From an uncultured Ruminococcus sp. (GTDB lineage: Bacteria > Bacillota > Clostridia > Oscillospirales > Ruminococcaceae): DNA of 42,622 nucleotides. Location: assembly GCA_937902395.1 (NCBI GenBank), contig CALGTV010000059.1, forward strand, positions 1 to 42,622, given 5' to 3'. The notes beneath the pieces were generated by a model. That model saw only the letters and a program-made list of their open reading frames with translations, did not search any database and was not told the origin of the DNA. Position numbers and translations under genes: made by a program. Position 1 is the stretch's first letter, and the number at the start of each line of letters is the position of its first letter. Shown piece by piece: positions 23,492-30,043 of the stretch.

Positions 23492-23606
23492 GTTCTCGCT
23501 CCTGTTTGCCAATCACGCACAAGCTCCAAATCATCACTAGCGTGAGTAATGACAGGCAATAACCTGCCATCACTCCGACCAGAATTCCCCAATAATAATC
23601 TGTCAT
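23481..23606 (-). CDS. Small membrane protein
   Basis: 41 aa: MTDYYWGILVGVMAGYCLSLLTLVMIWSLCVIGKQERERDG. A single transmembrane helix (about residues 7-32) with a charged C-terminus. ATG 23606 follows GGAGGCG. It is one of several tiny membrane proteins in the early region. Confidence 0.6.
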   Translation of the reverse strand: MTDYYWGILVGVMAGYCLSLLTLVMIWSLCVIGKQERERDG

Positions 23607-24064
23607 GCTTTCGCCTCCATAATCTTTGCCCATATCGGCATCCGCAGCCCTTCCTTGTACGGCAGTTTTCCGTATTTCTGCGCTAACTCGATGCCGTACT
23701 TGTAAATAAATCCGTTCATCCCGCTATCAGATTTAAGCCCGATTGCTAGTGATATATCGCGAATACTGTATTTGTTCGGTGCGCCGAATAGCTTAATCAT
23801 CTTGCGCCACCGCTTGCGACACTCTGCCTTGGTCAAGCAATGCCCATCAACCGAACCGGCCGATTTTTTCTTTTTCACCGGGACAGGTTTTACTACGTTA
23901 TTCACGACCTCGCAAATCCAACCGCGCTCTGCATAACCTTCCACGATAGTTCTATCAAGCGGTTTGTTTTCCCAAAGAGCTTCTGTCCCTGCCTTGCGCT
24001 CATTCTTTCTGTGTGGGTGCTTCGCCCGATAATCCGTCTCCGCTTTCTTCGTCCAAACGTACAT
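23603..24064 (-). CDS. Hypothetical protein with HTH-like C-terminus
   Basis: 153 aa. It starts MYVWTKKAETDYRAKHPHRKNERKAG. The C-terminal part 'KYSIRDISLAIGLKSDSGMNGFIYKYGIELAQKYGKLPY' looks like a winged/helix-turn-helix element. A truncated 34-codon copy of its beginning lies at 25206-25310, part of a local duplication. ATG 24064 follows GAGGAGGTTG. Not recognised. Confidence 0.6.
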   Translation of the reverse strand: MYVWTKKAETDYRAKHPHRKNERKAGTEALWENKPLDRTIVEGYAERGWICEVVNNVVKPVPVKKKKSAGSVDGHCLTKAECRKRWRKMIKLFGAPNKYSIRDISLAIGLKSDSGMNGFIYKYGIELAQKYGKLPYKEGLRMPIWAKIMEAKA

Positions 24065-24224
24065 GATGCAACCTCCTCAACATCTTTCGCCTAAACTCCG
24101 ATTTACTCATGACATGCCTTTTCTGCCGTTCTCTCTGCAATGTGTCATCAAGTCGTTGTAGTTTGTTATACCCGACCTGGGCGGGGCATTTCTGCCCCTT
24201 TCTCATCATCTCTCGCCTTAGCAT
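24000..24224 (-). CDS. Hypothetical small basic protein (duplicated module, copy B)
   Basis: About 74 aa. 'RKGQKCPAQVGYNKLQRLDDTLQRERQKRHVMSKSEFRRK' is nearly identical to the N-terminus of the protein at 24871-25473. ATG 24224 lies right after the MazG-like gene stop (TGA-C-ATG), as in copy A. The function is unknown. Confidence 0.65.
   Translation of the reverse strand: MLRREMMRKGQKCPAQVGYNKLQRLDDTLQRERQKRHVMSKSEFRRKMLRRLHHVRLDEESGDGLSGEAPTQKE
24163..24200. repeat. 38-bp exact direct repeat, copy B
   Basis: This plus-strand stretch is identical over 38 bases to 25412-25449, inside the duplicated basic gene. It contains the small hairpin GGGGCA/TGCCCC. It marks a tandem duplication of about 1.25 kb period. 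Confidence 0.9.
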
Positions 24225-24225
24225 G

Positions 24226-24687
24226 TCAATCACCGTACTTGTCACGCTCTGGCGCGTAATACTCACGCTTGCTATTCTTTGCAATAACCCTCCGCCGTGC
24301 TTCTCTGCGCTCTTCTTCGGTCAATCCTAAGATAGCCATAGCCGTTTCGCAAGCCTGCTGCACATCTGCCAATTCTTCGGCTATTCGCTCTTTGCCCTCG
24401 TTGTGAAAAACCGCGCCCATAACTTCAAGATACTCGCTGTGAATTTTTGCTATTTGCTCCGCGAGTGACAACTGTCCGACAAATTTTGTCGCTGGCTTTA
24501 ATTCTTTGCCGCCGCCCAAATTATATTTGCGGATAATCCCCTGCACGTTTTCCAACGCCTTGTCATATCCATCAGAATAGCCCTCTTTGTAACCTTCGTT
24601 ATATTTCGCCAATGATTCTTCACTGGCTACTATCATTCGCTCAGTTTCTTGCATAGCCTTTGCTTTGTACTTATTTAGCTGTTCCAT
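24226..24687 (-). CDS. MazG-like NTP pyrophosphohydrolase family protein, copy B
   Basis: 153 aa. 'AEQIAKIHSEYLEVMGAVFHNEGKERIAEELADVQQACETAMAILGL' contains the all-alpha NTP pyrophosphatase pattern E-x2-E ... E-x2-D (SEYLEV, EELADV). Such enzymes clean the nucleotide pool or act on alarmones. The N-terminal ~55 residues are a coiled helical part (KYNEGYKEGYSDGYDKALENV). A diverged copy lies at 25475-25930. ATG 24687 overlaps the previous stop (TTTGATG) with GGCGGTG upstream. Confidence 0.7.
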   Translation of the reverse strand: MEQLNKYKAKAMQETERMIVASEESLAKYNEGYKEGYSDGYDKALENVQGIIRKYNLGGGKELKPATKFVGQLSLAEQIAKIHSEYLEVMGAVFHNEGKERIAEELADVQQACETAMAILGLTEEERREARRRVIAKNSKREYYAPERDKYGD

Positions 24688-24884
24688 CAAACAATCACCG
24701 CCTCGCCAGCAATTAACTGCGCAAGCACTTTGTCGCTAATATACCAATCGCGCCACCAATACCATAGACGCGTCTCAGAAAAACGACACAATATAACCTC
24801 CCCTGTCGTTAATTTCACCTTGAATTCCTCGCCCAGCTCCTTGCCAAACAACTGAGCTACTTCTGCCATTTTATTCTCTTTCAT
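24687..24884 (-). CDS. Small protein of the 'MAEVAxxxGxELGExF' family, copy 3
   Basis: 65 aa: MKENKMAEVAQLFGKELGEEFKV..., then a Trp-rich beta part (LWYWWRDWYISDKVLAQLIAGEAVIV). It is a paralogue of proteins at 19721 and 22638. ATG 24884 follows GAGGAGGAG. Confidence 0.7.
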   Translation of the reverse strand: MKENKMAEVAQLFGKELGEEFKVKLTTGEVILCRFSETRLWYWWRDWYISDKVLAQLIAGEAVIV

Positions 24885-25473
24885 GTAAAAACTCCTCCTC
24901 AGTAATTTCACGCCAATTATCCGTTGCCCCTTCATGGTTTCCTACTGGGGAAAAAGAACCATAGACATCCTCTGCCATAAGACACATACCATAAGCATAG
25001 GTTGAACAAACACCACAAATAAATATCATTTTCCCTGTGCTATGTTTATAATACCTCCCAATGTTAAATTTCATTTTATTTTTAGTTTCTGAACACCTTT
25101 CATTTGCAAATGTTAATAATTTATCACGTAAATACTCTCTATTAAATCCTCCGTACTTAGCTAACAAATCAATTACTTCTTCAAGTTTACTATCTGCCAC
25201 CATCTTTACCTCCCCATTGCTTCTGGAAAATCCGACCAGCTTTGCAAATTCTTTCTGTGTGGGTGTCTCACCCTGTATTCCTGCTCCGCCTTCTTCGTCC
25301 AAACATACATGATGATGCAACCTCCTCATCAGCTTTCGCCTAAACTCCGATTTACTCATTACGTGCTTTTTTTGCCGTTCTCTCTGCAAAGTATCATCAA
25401 GCCTTTGCAACTTGTTATACCCGACCTGGGCGGGGCATTTCTGCCCCTTGCGCCTCATCTCACGCTTTAACAT
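24871..25473 (-). CDS. Hypothetical protein, probable fusion of duplicated basic module (copy A) and a second gene
   Basis: 201 aa in one open frame. Residues 1-~75 repeat the protein at 24000-24224 (RKGQKCPAQVGYNKLQRLDDTL...). In copy B the frame stops after PTQKE; here that stop is lost and the frame runs on into MVADSKLEEVIDLLAKYGGF..., whose ATG (25203) has its own strong site (GGGGAGGTAAAG). So the 110-aa C-terminal part (24871-25203) was probably an independent gene, and it may still be translated on its own. It contains 'FICGVCSTYAYGMCLMAEDVYGSF' with a CxxC. The functions are unknown. Confidence 0.55.
   Translation of the reverse strand: MLKREMRRKGQKCPAQVGYNKLQRLDDTLQRERQKKHVMSKSEFRRKLMRRLHHHVCLDEEGGAGIQGETPTQKEFAKLVGFSRSNGEVKMVADSKLEEVIDLLAKYGGFNREYLRDKLLTFANERCSETKNKMKFNIGRYYKHSTGKMIFICGVCSTYAYGMCLMAEDVYGSFSPVGNHEGATDNWREITEEEFLHERE
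25206..25310 (-). pseudogene. Truncated copy of the 23603-24064 gene
   Basis: 34 codons: MYVWTKKAEQEYRVRHPHRKN then unrelated residues and a stop. The first ~21 residues match the start of the 153-aa protein at 23603-24064, including the upstream GAGGAGGTTG. It is the edge of the tandem duplication, in a different frame from the surrounding gene. Confidence 0.6.
25412..25449. repeat. 38-bp exact direct repeat, copy A
   Basis: Identical to 24163-24200; see the duplication described for the MazG-like module. Confidence 0.9.
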
Positions 25474-25474
25474 G

Positions 25475-25930
25475 TCAATCACCGTATTTGTCACGCTCTG
25501 GCGCATAATATCCACGCAGACTGTTTTTCATTACCACCTTGCGCCGTATCTCCTGCCGTTGTTCTTCGGTCAGTCCCAATATTGCCAATGCCGTTTCACA
25601 CGCCTGCTGCACATCGGCAATCTCCTCGGCAATTCGCTCCTTGCCCTCGTTATCCATCACGGCTTTTATAACTTCATTCAGCTCCGAATGAATTTTATTT
25701 ACCTGGTCGCCTAGCGATATGCCCAAGAATCGCGTTGCTGGCTTTAATTCTTTTTCTTTCGGCTCAACGCCCAGATTGTACTTTTCAGCGACTTCTCTTG
25801 CCTTTTCGAGTGCCGTATTATAACCATCTTCAAATCCTTCGCGATAGCCATCGTTAAACTTTCTCATGCCCTCAAGATTTGCATTTAGCATCTTCTCTAC
25901 GCCCTGCATTACCTTTTCTTTAGTCTCCAC
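25475..25930 (-). CDS. MazG-like NTP pyrophosphohydrolase family protein, copy A
   Basis: 151 aa. It has the same layout as copy B: a helical N-terminus (KFNDGYREGFEDGYNTALEKA), then 'HSELNEVIKAVMDNEGKERIAEEIADVQQACETALAILGL' with the E-x2-E and E-x2-D motif pair, ending YYAPERDKYGD exactly as copy B does. The conserved ends and diverged middles suggest both copies are kept under selection. GTG 25930 is chosen because AAAGGAGCG lies upstream. Confidence 0.7.
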   Translation of the reverse strand: METKEKVMQGVEKMLNANLEGMRKFNDGYREGFEDGYNTALEKAREVAEKYNLGVEPKEKELKPATRFLGISLGDQVNKIHSELNEVIKAVMDNEGKERIAEEIADVQQACETALAILGLTEEQRQEIRRKVVMKNSLRGYYAPERDKYGD

Positions 25931-26097
25931 GTTTTACGCTCCTTTAAGATAGAATTTCTCCCTGCTTCATAAGCCATTCTAGCCAAATCTGTAACATCGT
26001 TATCTGACTGTTCATCCCACGCTGTAAGAATCGGTGCTACTACTTTATAAGGGATTTTCTTCTGTAATTCAGACAGGTTATATTTATTCTCTGCCAT
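25909..26097 (-). CDS. Hypothetical small protein
   Basis: 62 aa: MAENKYNLSELQKKIPYKVVAPILTAWDEQSDNDVTDLARMAYEAGRNSIL..., with a basic end. ATG 26097 follows AAAGGAGCGTG. Not recognised. Confidence 0.6.
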   Translation of the reverse strand: MAENKYNLSELQKKIPYKVVAPILTAWDEQSDNDVTDLARMAYEAGRNSILKERKTWRLKKR

Positions 26098-26102
26098 CTG
26101 AA

Positions 26103-26504
26103 TCACGCTCCTTTTGCTTCATCAAACTCTTTATTAGCCTCAATCATCGCTTTATCAAGGTCAAACTTGTATTCGTCCTTGAGTGCCACTAGCAATGTGT
26201 CTAACGGCTTATCACCGCCATGTAATTGCAATTCGTGTTGTAGCGATAACATTTTCTTGTACCAGCGCATGATGCGCTCACGCCCAAAACCGAATTCATC
26301 ATGCAACGCCATGAACGACATAGCGAACATCTGCCGGATAAGCACCGCCGTAATATCATCCTTAAACTTCGGCTCACACATTTTCAAAATCTCAGTAACC
26401 GAATTGATATTGCGGTATAGCTGATTGTTATACTGCTGTTCTCTTAGCAACGCCTTTTCTTCGGCTTTTCGAGAATACCGCGCCCGCTTTCTTGCAAAAC
26501 TCAT
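26103..26504 (-). CDS. Hypothetical phage protein
   Basis: 133 aa, helical. 'LIRQMFAMSFMALHDEFGFGRERIMRWYKKMLSLQHELQLHG' is a pattern seen in small phage proteins of the replication region, function unknown. The start ATG overlaps the stop of the coiled-coil gene. The N-terminus is strongly basic. Confidence 0.6.
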   Translation of the reverse strand: MSFARKRARYSRKAEEKALLREQQYNNQLYRNINSVTEILKMCEPKFKDDITAVLIRQMFAMSFMALHDEFGFGRERIMRWYKKMLSLQHELQLHGGDKPLDTLLVALKDEYKFDLDKAMIEANKEFDEAKGA

Positions 26505-27007
26505 CTAGCAAACCCCCGTAACATTTCGCTTTCTGTTTCTCCTTTGGGTGCTTCTTTGTAGCGGATATATCCCAGACTCGTTATATATGTCGTAACTATC
26601 TCGCTTATCTCCTTGTCTGGTATATTTCTAGCTTTCAAACTTTCAGTAAGCGATATTATTTCAAACAGAAACGGATTGTTCTCAGCTTTCTGTAATTCTT
26701 TTTGCTTTGCCTTAACCTTTTTCTCCAAATCATCAAGTTTAAGTTCAGCTTCAAGAATGCACCTATCAACATCAGGCTTTAATTGGTCTTTGCAATATTT
26801 TTCTGCCTTGGCTATATCTTTTTCGATTTGCGTAAGTCTGCCTTTTAATACAGTCAAGTTCCAATCACGCTCCTGCAAAACAGACTTTGCACATTCTCCC
26901 AAAAACTTTCTCAAGAACTTCTCTGTATCTTCATAATCAATCTTTACACCTGTGGCACTTGCCAACTTTTCATATGCTTTCTTAATGGCTTCGTTGCTAT
27001 CGACCAT
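26501..27007 (-). CDS. Coiled-coil protein
   Basis: 168 aa. A long coiled coil (about residues 50-115, rich in Lys/Glu/Leu heptads) is flanked by helical ends (SLTESLKARNIPDKEISEIVTTYI). It has no recognised family. ATG 27007 follows AGGAGG. A 78-base gap with no gene separates it from the next gene upstream. Confidence 0.6.
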   Translation of the reverse strand: MVDSNEAIKKAYEKLASATGVKIDYEDTEKFLRKFLGECAKSVLQERDWNLTVLKGRLTQIEKDIAKAEKYCKDQLKPDVDRCILEAELKLDDLEKKVKAKQKELQKAENNPFLFEIISLTESLKARNIPDKEISEIVTTYITSLGYIRYKEAPKGETESEMLRGFAR

Positions 27008-27085
27008 AATATAACCTCCTAATTTGCTTTTGTGCTCGTGCTCATACGCCCTACAACGTGCGTGTAATGCGTTGCCTATATAAGT

Positions 27086-27274
27086 CTATGCCCTCACAAA
27101 TTCACGCTCGATAATCCTGCTCGCTGTTCGCCTTGGCTTTGTCCCTGCCTTCATGTCGTGGATTGCACGCTCCTGCTTGTCGATTTCTTCTTCACATCGT
27201 GCTCTGCCATCTGGTGACAACCTGCTAAGCCACGGATTTAGAATTTCGCGTCGAGTCATTCTTACATGTTTCAT
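27086..27274 (-). CDS. Hypothetical small basic protein
   Basis: 62 aa: MKHVRMTRREILNPWLSRLSPDGRARCEEEIDKQERAIHDM..., with a basic end. ATG 27274 overlaps the end of the loader-like gene and follows GGAGGCGG, suggesting coupling. Not recognised. Confidence 0.55.
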   Translation of the reverse strand: MKHVRMTRREILNPWLSRLSPDGRARCEEEIDKQERAIHDMKAGTKPRRTASRIIEREFVRA

Positions 27275-27825
27275 GCGTTGCCGCCTCCGACTAATTTCAT
27301 CCTTGATGTGCCTGCCAACTGCTTTTCTGCCTCTATGCCCAGCTTTGCCAAAACATCTTTGTTCTGCTCCTGTTCCTTCTTCCGGCTCATTATACCGTTA
27401 TAGATATTACGGAATTGTGCCCTGGCCGTATTCATTGCGCTTTCTTCAAGGCTTATCAGCTCCATCTTGCCGAACTGCTTTACTGCCTGCTCCACTTCCG
27501 GCGTTGAATACGTCCACGGCTTGTACATGTGGCAAGTCTTGACCAGTCGCATAGCTTCTTCCCATGCCTGCCCTGCATCTAATTCTGCCGTCCCCTGTGC
27601 CGTATTCTTGACGCTTTCAGCCGCCTCGTATATCTCTGCTACCGTAGGGAAGAACTTTGCTGTTTTTGTCAGCTTTGAAAGTGCCGCCCGTATCTCGACA
27701 AAAGATAAATCGTCAAGTGCCATAACATAAAATGCTATCGTTTCCGCATTTGCTTTACTGGAAGGATACCCAAGCAGGACGGCTGTCAGCATTTCCGTTG
27801 TCATTTCCTGTTCCTGTTCCGTCAT
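27271..27825 (-). CDS. Putative helicase loader (G39P-like)
   Basis: 184 aa. 'MTTEMLTAVLLGYPSSKANAETIAFYVMALDDLSFVEIRAALSKLTKTAKFFPTVAEI' matches the N-terminal fold of phage helicase-loader/inhibitor proteins such as SPP1 G39P, where a 'FPT.aEi' motif is usual. The C-terminal part is charged and helical. It follows the initiator gene, overlapping it by 71 bases. No phage helicase gene is seen, so it would recruit the host DnaB. Confidence 0.6.
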   Translation of the reverse strand: MTEQEQEMTTEMLTAVLLGYPSSKANAETIAFYVMALDDLSFVEIRAALSKLTKTAKFFPTVAEIYEAAESVKNTAQGTAELDAGQAWEEAMRLVKTCHMYKPWTYSTPEVEQAVKQFGKMELISLEESAMNTARAQFRNIYNGIMSRKKEQEQNKDVLAKLGIEAEKQLAGTSRMKLVGGGNA

Positions 27826-28576
27826 TGTCTGTGCCTCTCTTTCTTAGAAGTTCTTTGGCTTGTTCGGCCATATCTGCTGCTGTTGGCCTGTTATAACTCT
27901 GCTTTTTCCTATCTCCACCGAGAGCAAACACCCCTTGCCAGCCATTCTCTATCGACTGATTAAGAATAGCTATCTGCTCCTGCTCCGTCTTAGCCAGTTT
28001 TTGCAACTTTTTGAGAAGTAACTTCTTAGCATAGTCAGTCATCGGCTTTCTTAGTTTCTTTCGGTGCTCTGCGAATGCGTTTAACGCTTCTGCAAGTTCT
28101 GATGAACACGTTTTGTCCTCTTCGCCTTTATTACTGTGTTTAATACTGTATGTTTTATTACTGTTTATAGAAGAAAACTCATTTTTGTCCAATGGATTGG
28201 ACGTTTTTGTCCGATGAATTGGACGTTTTTGTCCATTGCAATCAGACTTTTTGTCCTGTTCTTTGTCTATAAGGGCGTAGCCTTTGCTTGTGATGGTATA
28301 CCATTTTGTGCGATTAGTTGATTTGTCGTTATAACGCCCTGTTTTTAGATACCCTTCATATTCCAGTTTCTGCAATTCACGTTGTATGGTTTTTGGAGTC
28401 CAATACGGAAACAATACGCTATACGCCTTTGCGCTATTGTATGTCCAATAATAGCCATCATAGTGATTCGTTTCATTAGCTTTATTCTTTTCAACCCACC
28501 AATGAATATGATTTAGAAGTATTGCCCCCTTAACTCCTACGGCTTCAGCAACATTACTATCAAATGAATGAATCAT
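27755..28576 (-). CDS. Replication initiator (winged-helix)
   Basis: 273 aa. The N-terminal ~100 residues form a winged-helix domain of the type found in phage/plasmid replication initiators: 'EAVGVKGAILLNHIHWWVEKNKAN...YYWTYNSAKAYSVLFPYWTPKTIQRELQKLEYEGYLKTG'. A disordered middle (about 105-150) is encoded by DNA carrying 22-bp iterons, so the origin lies inside the gene as in lambda O. A helical part (160-225) and Gly/Asp-rich end follow. ATG 28576 follows GGAGGTAAG. Confidence 0.8.
   Translation of the reverse strand: MIHSFDSNVAEAVGVKGAILLNHIHWWVEKNKANETNHYDGYYWTYNSAKAYSVLFPYWTPKTIQRELQKLEYEGYLKTGRYNDKSTNRTKWYTITSKGYALIDKEQDKKSDCNGQKRPIHRTKTSNPLDKNEFSSINSNKTYSIKHSNKGEEDKTCSSELAEALNAFAEHRKKLRKPMTDYAKKLLLKKLQKLAKTEQEQIAILNQSIENGWQGVFALGGDRKKQSYNRPTAADMAEQAKELLRKRGTDNDGTGTGNDNGNADSRPAWVSFQ
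28128..28181. other. AT-rich putative unwinding region of the origin
   Basis: Next to the iterons lies an AT-rich stretch with three related copies: TTACTGTGTTTA (28131-28142), ATACTGTATGTTTTA (28144-28158) and TTACTGTTTATA (28158-28169). AT-rich 12- to 15-mers beside iterons are typical DNA-unwinding elements. The role is inferred. Confidence 0.5.
28182..28256. repeat. Origin iterons, 22-bp period
   Basis: TTTTTGTCC starts at 28182, 28204, 28226 and 28248, an exact 22-bp period (two helical turns). The first unit continues AATGGATTGGACG, making an inverted repeat GTCCAAT/ATTGGAC; later units decay. They lie in the initiator coding sequence but the period is not a multiple of 3, so protein repeats do not explain them. 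Confidence 0.8.
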
Positions 28577-28592
28577 AACTTACCTCCATCAT

Positions 28593-28616
28593 TTACCAAG
28601 TGCACTTATCAGCCAT
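28593..28616 (-). other. Possible 7-codon leader peptide
   Basis: ATG-GCT-GAT-AAG-TGC-ACT-TGG-TAA (MADKCTW) with a strong GGAAGGAGGG 8 bases upstream. It ends 19 bases before the start of the replication initiator. It may tune initiator translation; it is speculative. Confidence 0.35.
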
Positions 28617-28631
28617 ATCAACCCTCCTTCC

Positions 28632-28838
28632 TTACTCTGCAAAAAACACCATATCGCGCTCCTCGGCGGTCAGTCCCAGCTTTTCGCAAATCCGTTTGAC
28701 TTCTGACAGTTTGAAGTCTGTTTTGTTATTTGCTTTCATCGAATAGCTGTTACTTGAGATTTTGACCGCTTTTGCAAGGCTTTCCTGATTATAGCCTGCT
28801 CTGTGAGTAAAACGCTGCAAAAGATACTTGTCTGTCAT
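28632..28838 (-). CDS. Cro/CI-type HTH regulator
   Basis: 68 aa. 'RAGYNQESLAKAVKISSNSYSMKANNKTDFKLSEVKRICEKLGLTAEERDMVFFAE' is a short xre-family HTH ending in the '...LT.EE...FF' pattern of small phage Cro-like proteins. ATG 28838 follows a perfect AAAGGAGGTG, and a promoter (28864-28892) lies directly upstream. It probably regulates the replication operon it heads. Confidence 0.85.
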   Translation of the reverse strand: MTDKYLLQRFTHRAGYNQESLAKAVKISSNSYSMKANNKTDFKLSEVKRICEKLGLTAEERDMVFFAE

Positions 28839-28863
28839 TTCCTCACCTCCTTTTTACAATACC

Positions 28864-28892
28864 ATTATAAACCTTTTGATAAATTTTTGCAA
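28864..28892 (-). promoter_or_regulatory. Promoter of replication operon
   Basis: On the minus strand TTGCAA (28887-28892), a 17-base spacer, then a perfect TATAAT (28864-28869), 26 bases before the HTH start codon. Confidence 0.8.
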
Positions 28893-28981
28893 GTATTTGC
28901 ATATATTTATTTATTATTGCGCCGCCCGCGCCCTGTAAGCCGTTCTAAGCGTGTTAATCATGCAGGGTATACAACTATACT

Positions 28982-29024
28982 AAAAACGCCCTAGACACAC
29001 GTTACAGGCGAATCTGGGGCGTTT
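28982..29024 (-). terminator. Terminator after ssb
   Basis: AAACGCCC and GGGCGTTT (minus strand) form an 8-bp stem over a 25-base loop, followed by TT, giving TTTTT with the stem end. It ends the recombination operon. Confidence 0.7.
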
Positions 29025-29048
29025 GGTGGGGTGTTGTGTTGTTATGCG

Positions 29049-29414
29049 CTAGAAGGGGATAGATTCGGTCATGTCAATCTCATTCGATTGACTGCCGCCC
29101 TGCTTCTTGTCGAGAAACTCAACGCCGCCGTACATGTCAGCGGTGACTTCGGTAGTGTAAATCTTCTGACCGTCCTTCTCGTAGCTGCTGGTCGTTATCT
29201 TGCCGTTGACTGCAACCTTTGAGCCTTTGTGCAAGCTGTTGCCGATTGTTTCAGCGGTCTTGCCCCACACGGTGACGGTCGGGAAGTCGGTGCGTTTGTT
29301 ATCGCCGTAACCATCATCAATAGCAAGCGTGAAGCGTGCCATAGCTTTGCCTGACTGCGTATAACGGATTTCCGGGTCACGCGTCAAACGACCGATTAAA
29401 TGCACTTTGTTCAT
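29049..29414 (-). CDS. ssb: Single-stranded DNA-binding protein
   Basis: 121 aa. 'MNKVHLIGRLTRDPEIRYTQSGKAMARFTLAIDD', 'DFPTVTVWGKTAETIGNSLHKGSKVAVNGKITTSSYEKDGQKIYTTEVTADMYGGVEFL' is a canonical SSB OB fold. The acidic C-terminal tip ends DMTESIPF, the motif that recruits host repair and replication proteins. ATG 29414 follows GAGGAAATAA inside the end of the homing endonuclease gene. Confidence 0.95.
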   Translation of the reverse strand: MNKVHLIGRLTRDPEIRYTQSGKAMARFTLAIDDGYGDNKRTDFPTVTVWGKTAETIGNSLHKGSKVAVNGKITTSSYEKDGQKIYTTEVTADMYGGVEFLDKKQGGSQSNEIDMTESIPF

Positions 29415-29416
29415 GT

Positions 29417-30043
29417 TTATTTCCTCATTTCTTTTTTTAATGGGGTGGTTATAGCTTTTTCAACACTCCACCCTCGCCTCAATCTCTCTCTCAATGTACC
29501 GCACTTAAAACCTAATATTTCAGCCCATTCGGAAACGCAATGAGTTTCTCCTTGATATGTGATAAGCACATTATTAGATTTATTCCTGCCTTGAACTTTT
29601 GCAGTAGCCCACCTGCAATTATCAGGAGAATAATCTCCATCGTTATCTATCCTGTCAATTGTAAGCTGTTCATTATATCCATTGGCGAAAGCCCACTCTC
29701 TAAAAGCAGGATAGTTATGTCTCCATTCGTCACATATCGTTATACCTCTTGCTCCATATCGCTGATAACCTGGGTCATTCTTATCAAAACACCTTTGAAT
29801 TATGTCACACCATACAATGTATAAACGCTCTCTTTTCCCATTTTTCCACGCCCCCATTGCACCTGTGCGGATGCAACCACACGATAACCTACGACCTGCG
29901 TTTAATTCTCCTGTAGTTCGTTTGACTACATTTCCGCACTCACATCTACAAATCCAAACAACACCTTTATTTCTCCTCTCATTGGTATCATGAAGAACCG
30001 TCAATCGTCCCATCTTCCTGCCAGTCAGGTCTTTTCTGTCCAT
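29417..30043 (-). CDS. HNH homing endonuclease-like protein
   Basis: 208 aa. An N-terminal zinc-ribbon region 'GRLTVLHDTNERRNKGVVWICRCECGNVVKRTTGELNAGRRLSCGC', then an HNH-like core 'YGARGITICDEWRHNYPAFREWAFANGYNEQLTIDRIDNDGDYSPDNCRWAT', then an AP2/NUMOD-like DNA-binding end (ITYQGETHCVSEWAEILGFKCGTLRERLRRGW). It is closely related to the protein at 30698-31543. It is inserted between the HNH nuclease gene and ssb; its start overlaps the former by 56 bases, with AAAGGAAAAG upstream. It is typical of freestanding phage homing endonucleases. Confidence 0.85.
   Translation of the reverse strand: MDRKDLTGRKMGRLTVLHDTNERRNKGVVWICRCECGNVVKRTTGELNAGRRLSCGCIRTGAMGAWKNGKRERLYIVWCDIIQRCFDKNDPGYQRYGARGITICDEWRHNYPAFREWAFANGYNEQLTIDRIDNDGDYSPDNCRWATAKVQGRNKSNNVLITYQGETHCVSEWAEILGFKCGTLRERLRRGWSVEKAITTPLKKEMRK

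Noticed and set aside
25474..25515. Upstream extension of the duplicated basic protein to 25515
   Set aside because: It overlaps the MazG-like gene end; ATG 25473 directly after that stop has a ribosome site, and the paralogous copy at 24224 has the same layout.
28182..28256. CRISPR-like array
   Set aside because: The 22-bp period has no unique spacers between repeats and there are no cas genes. Iterons explain it better.
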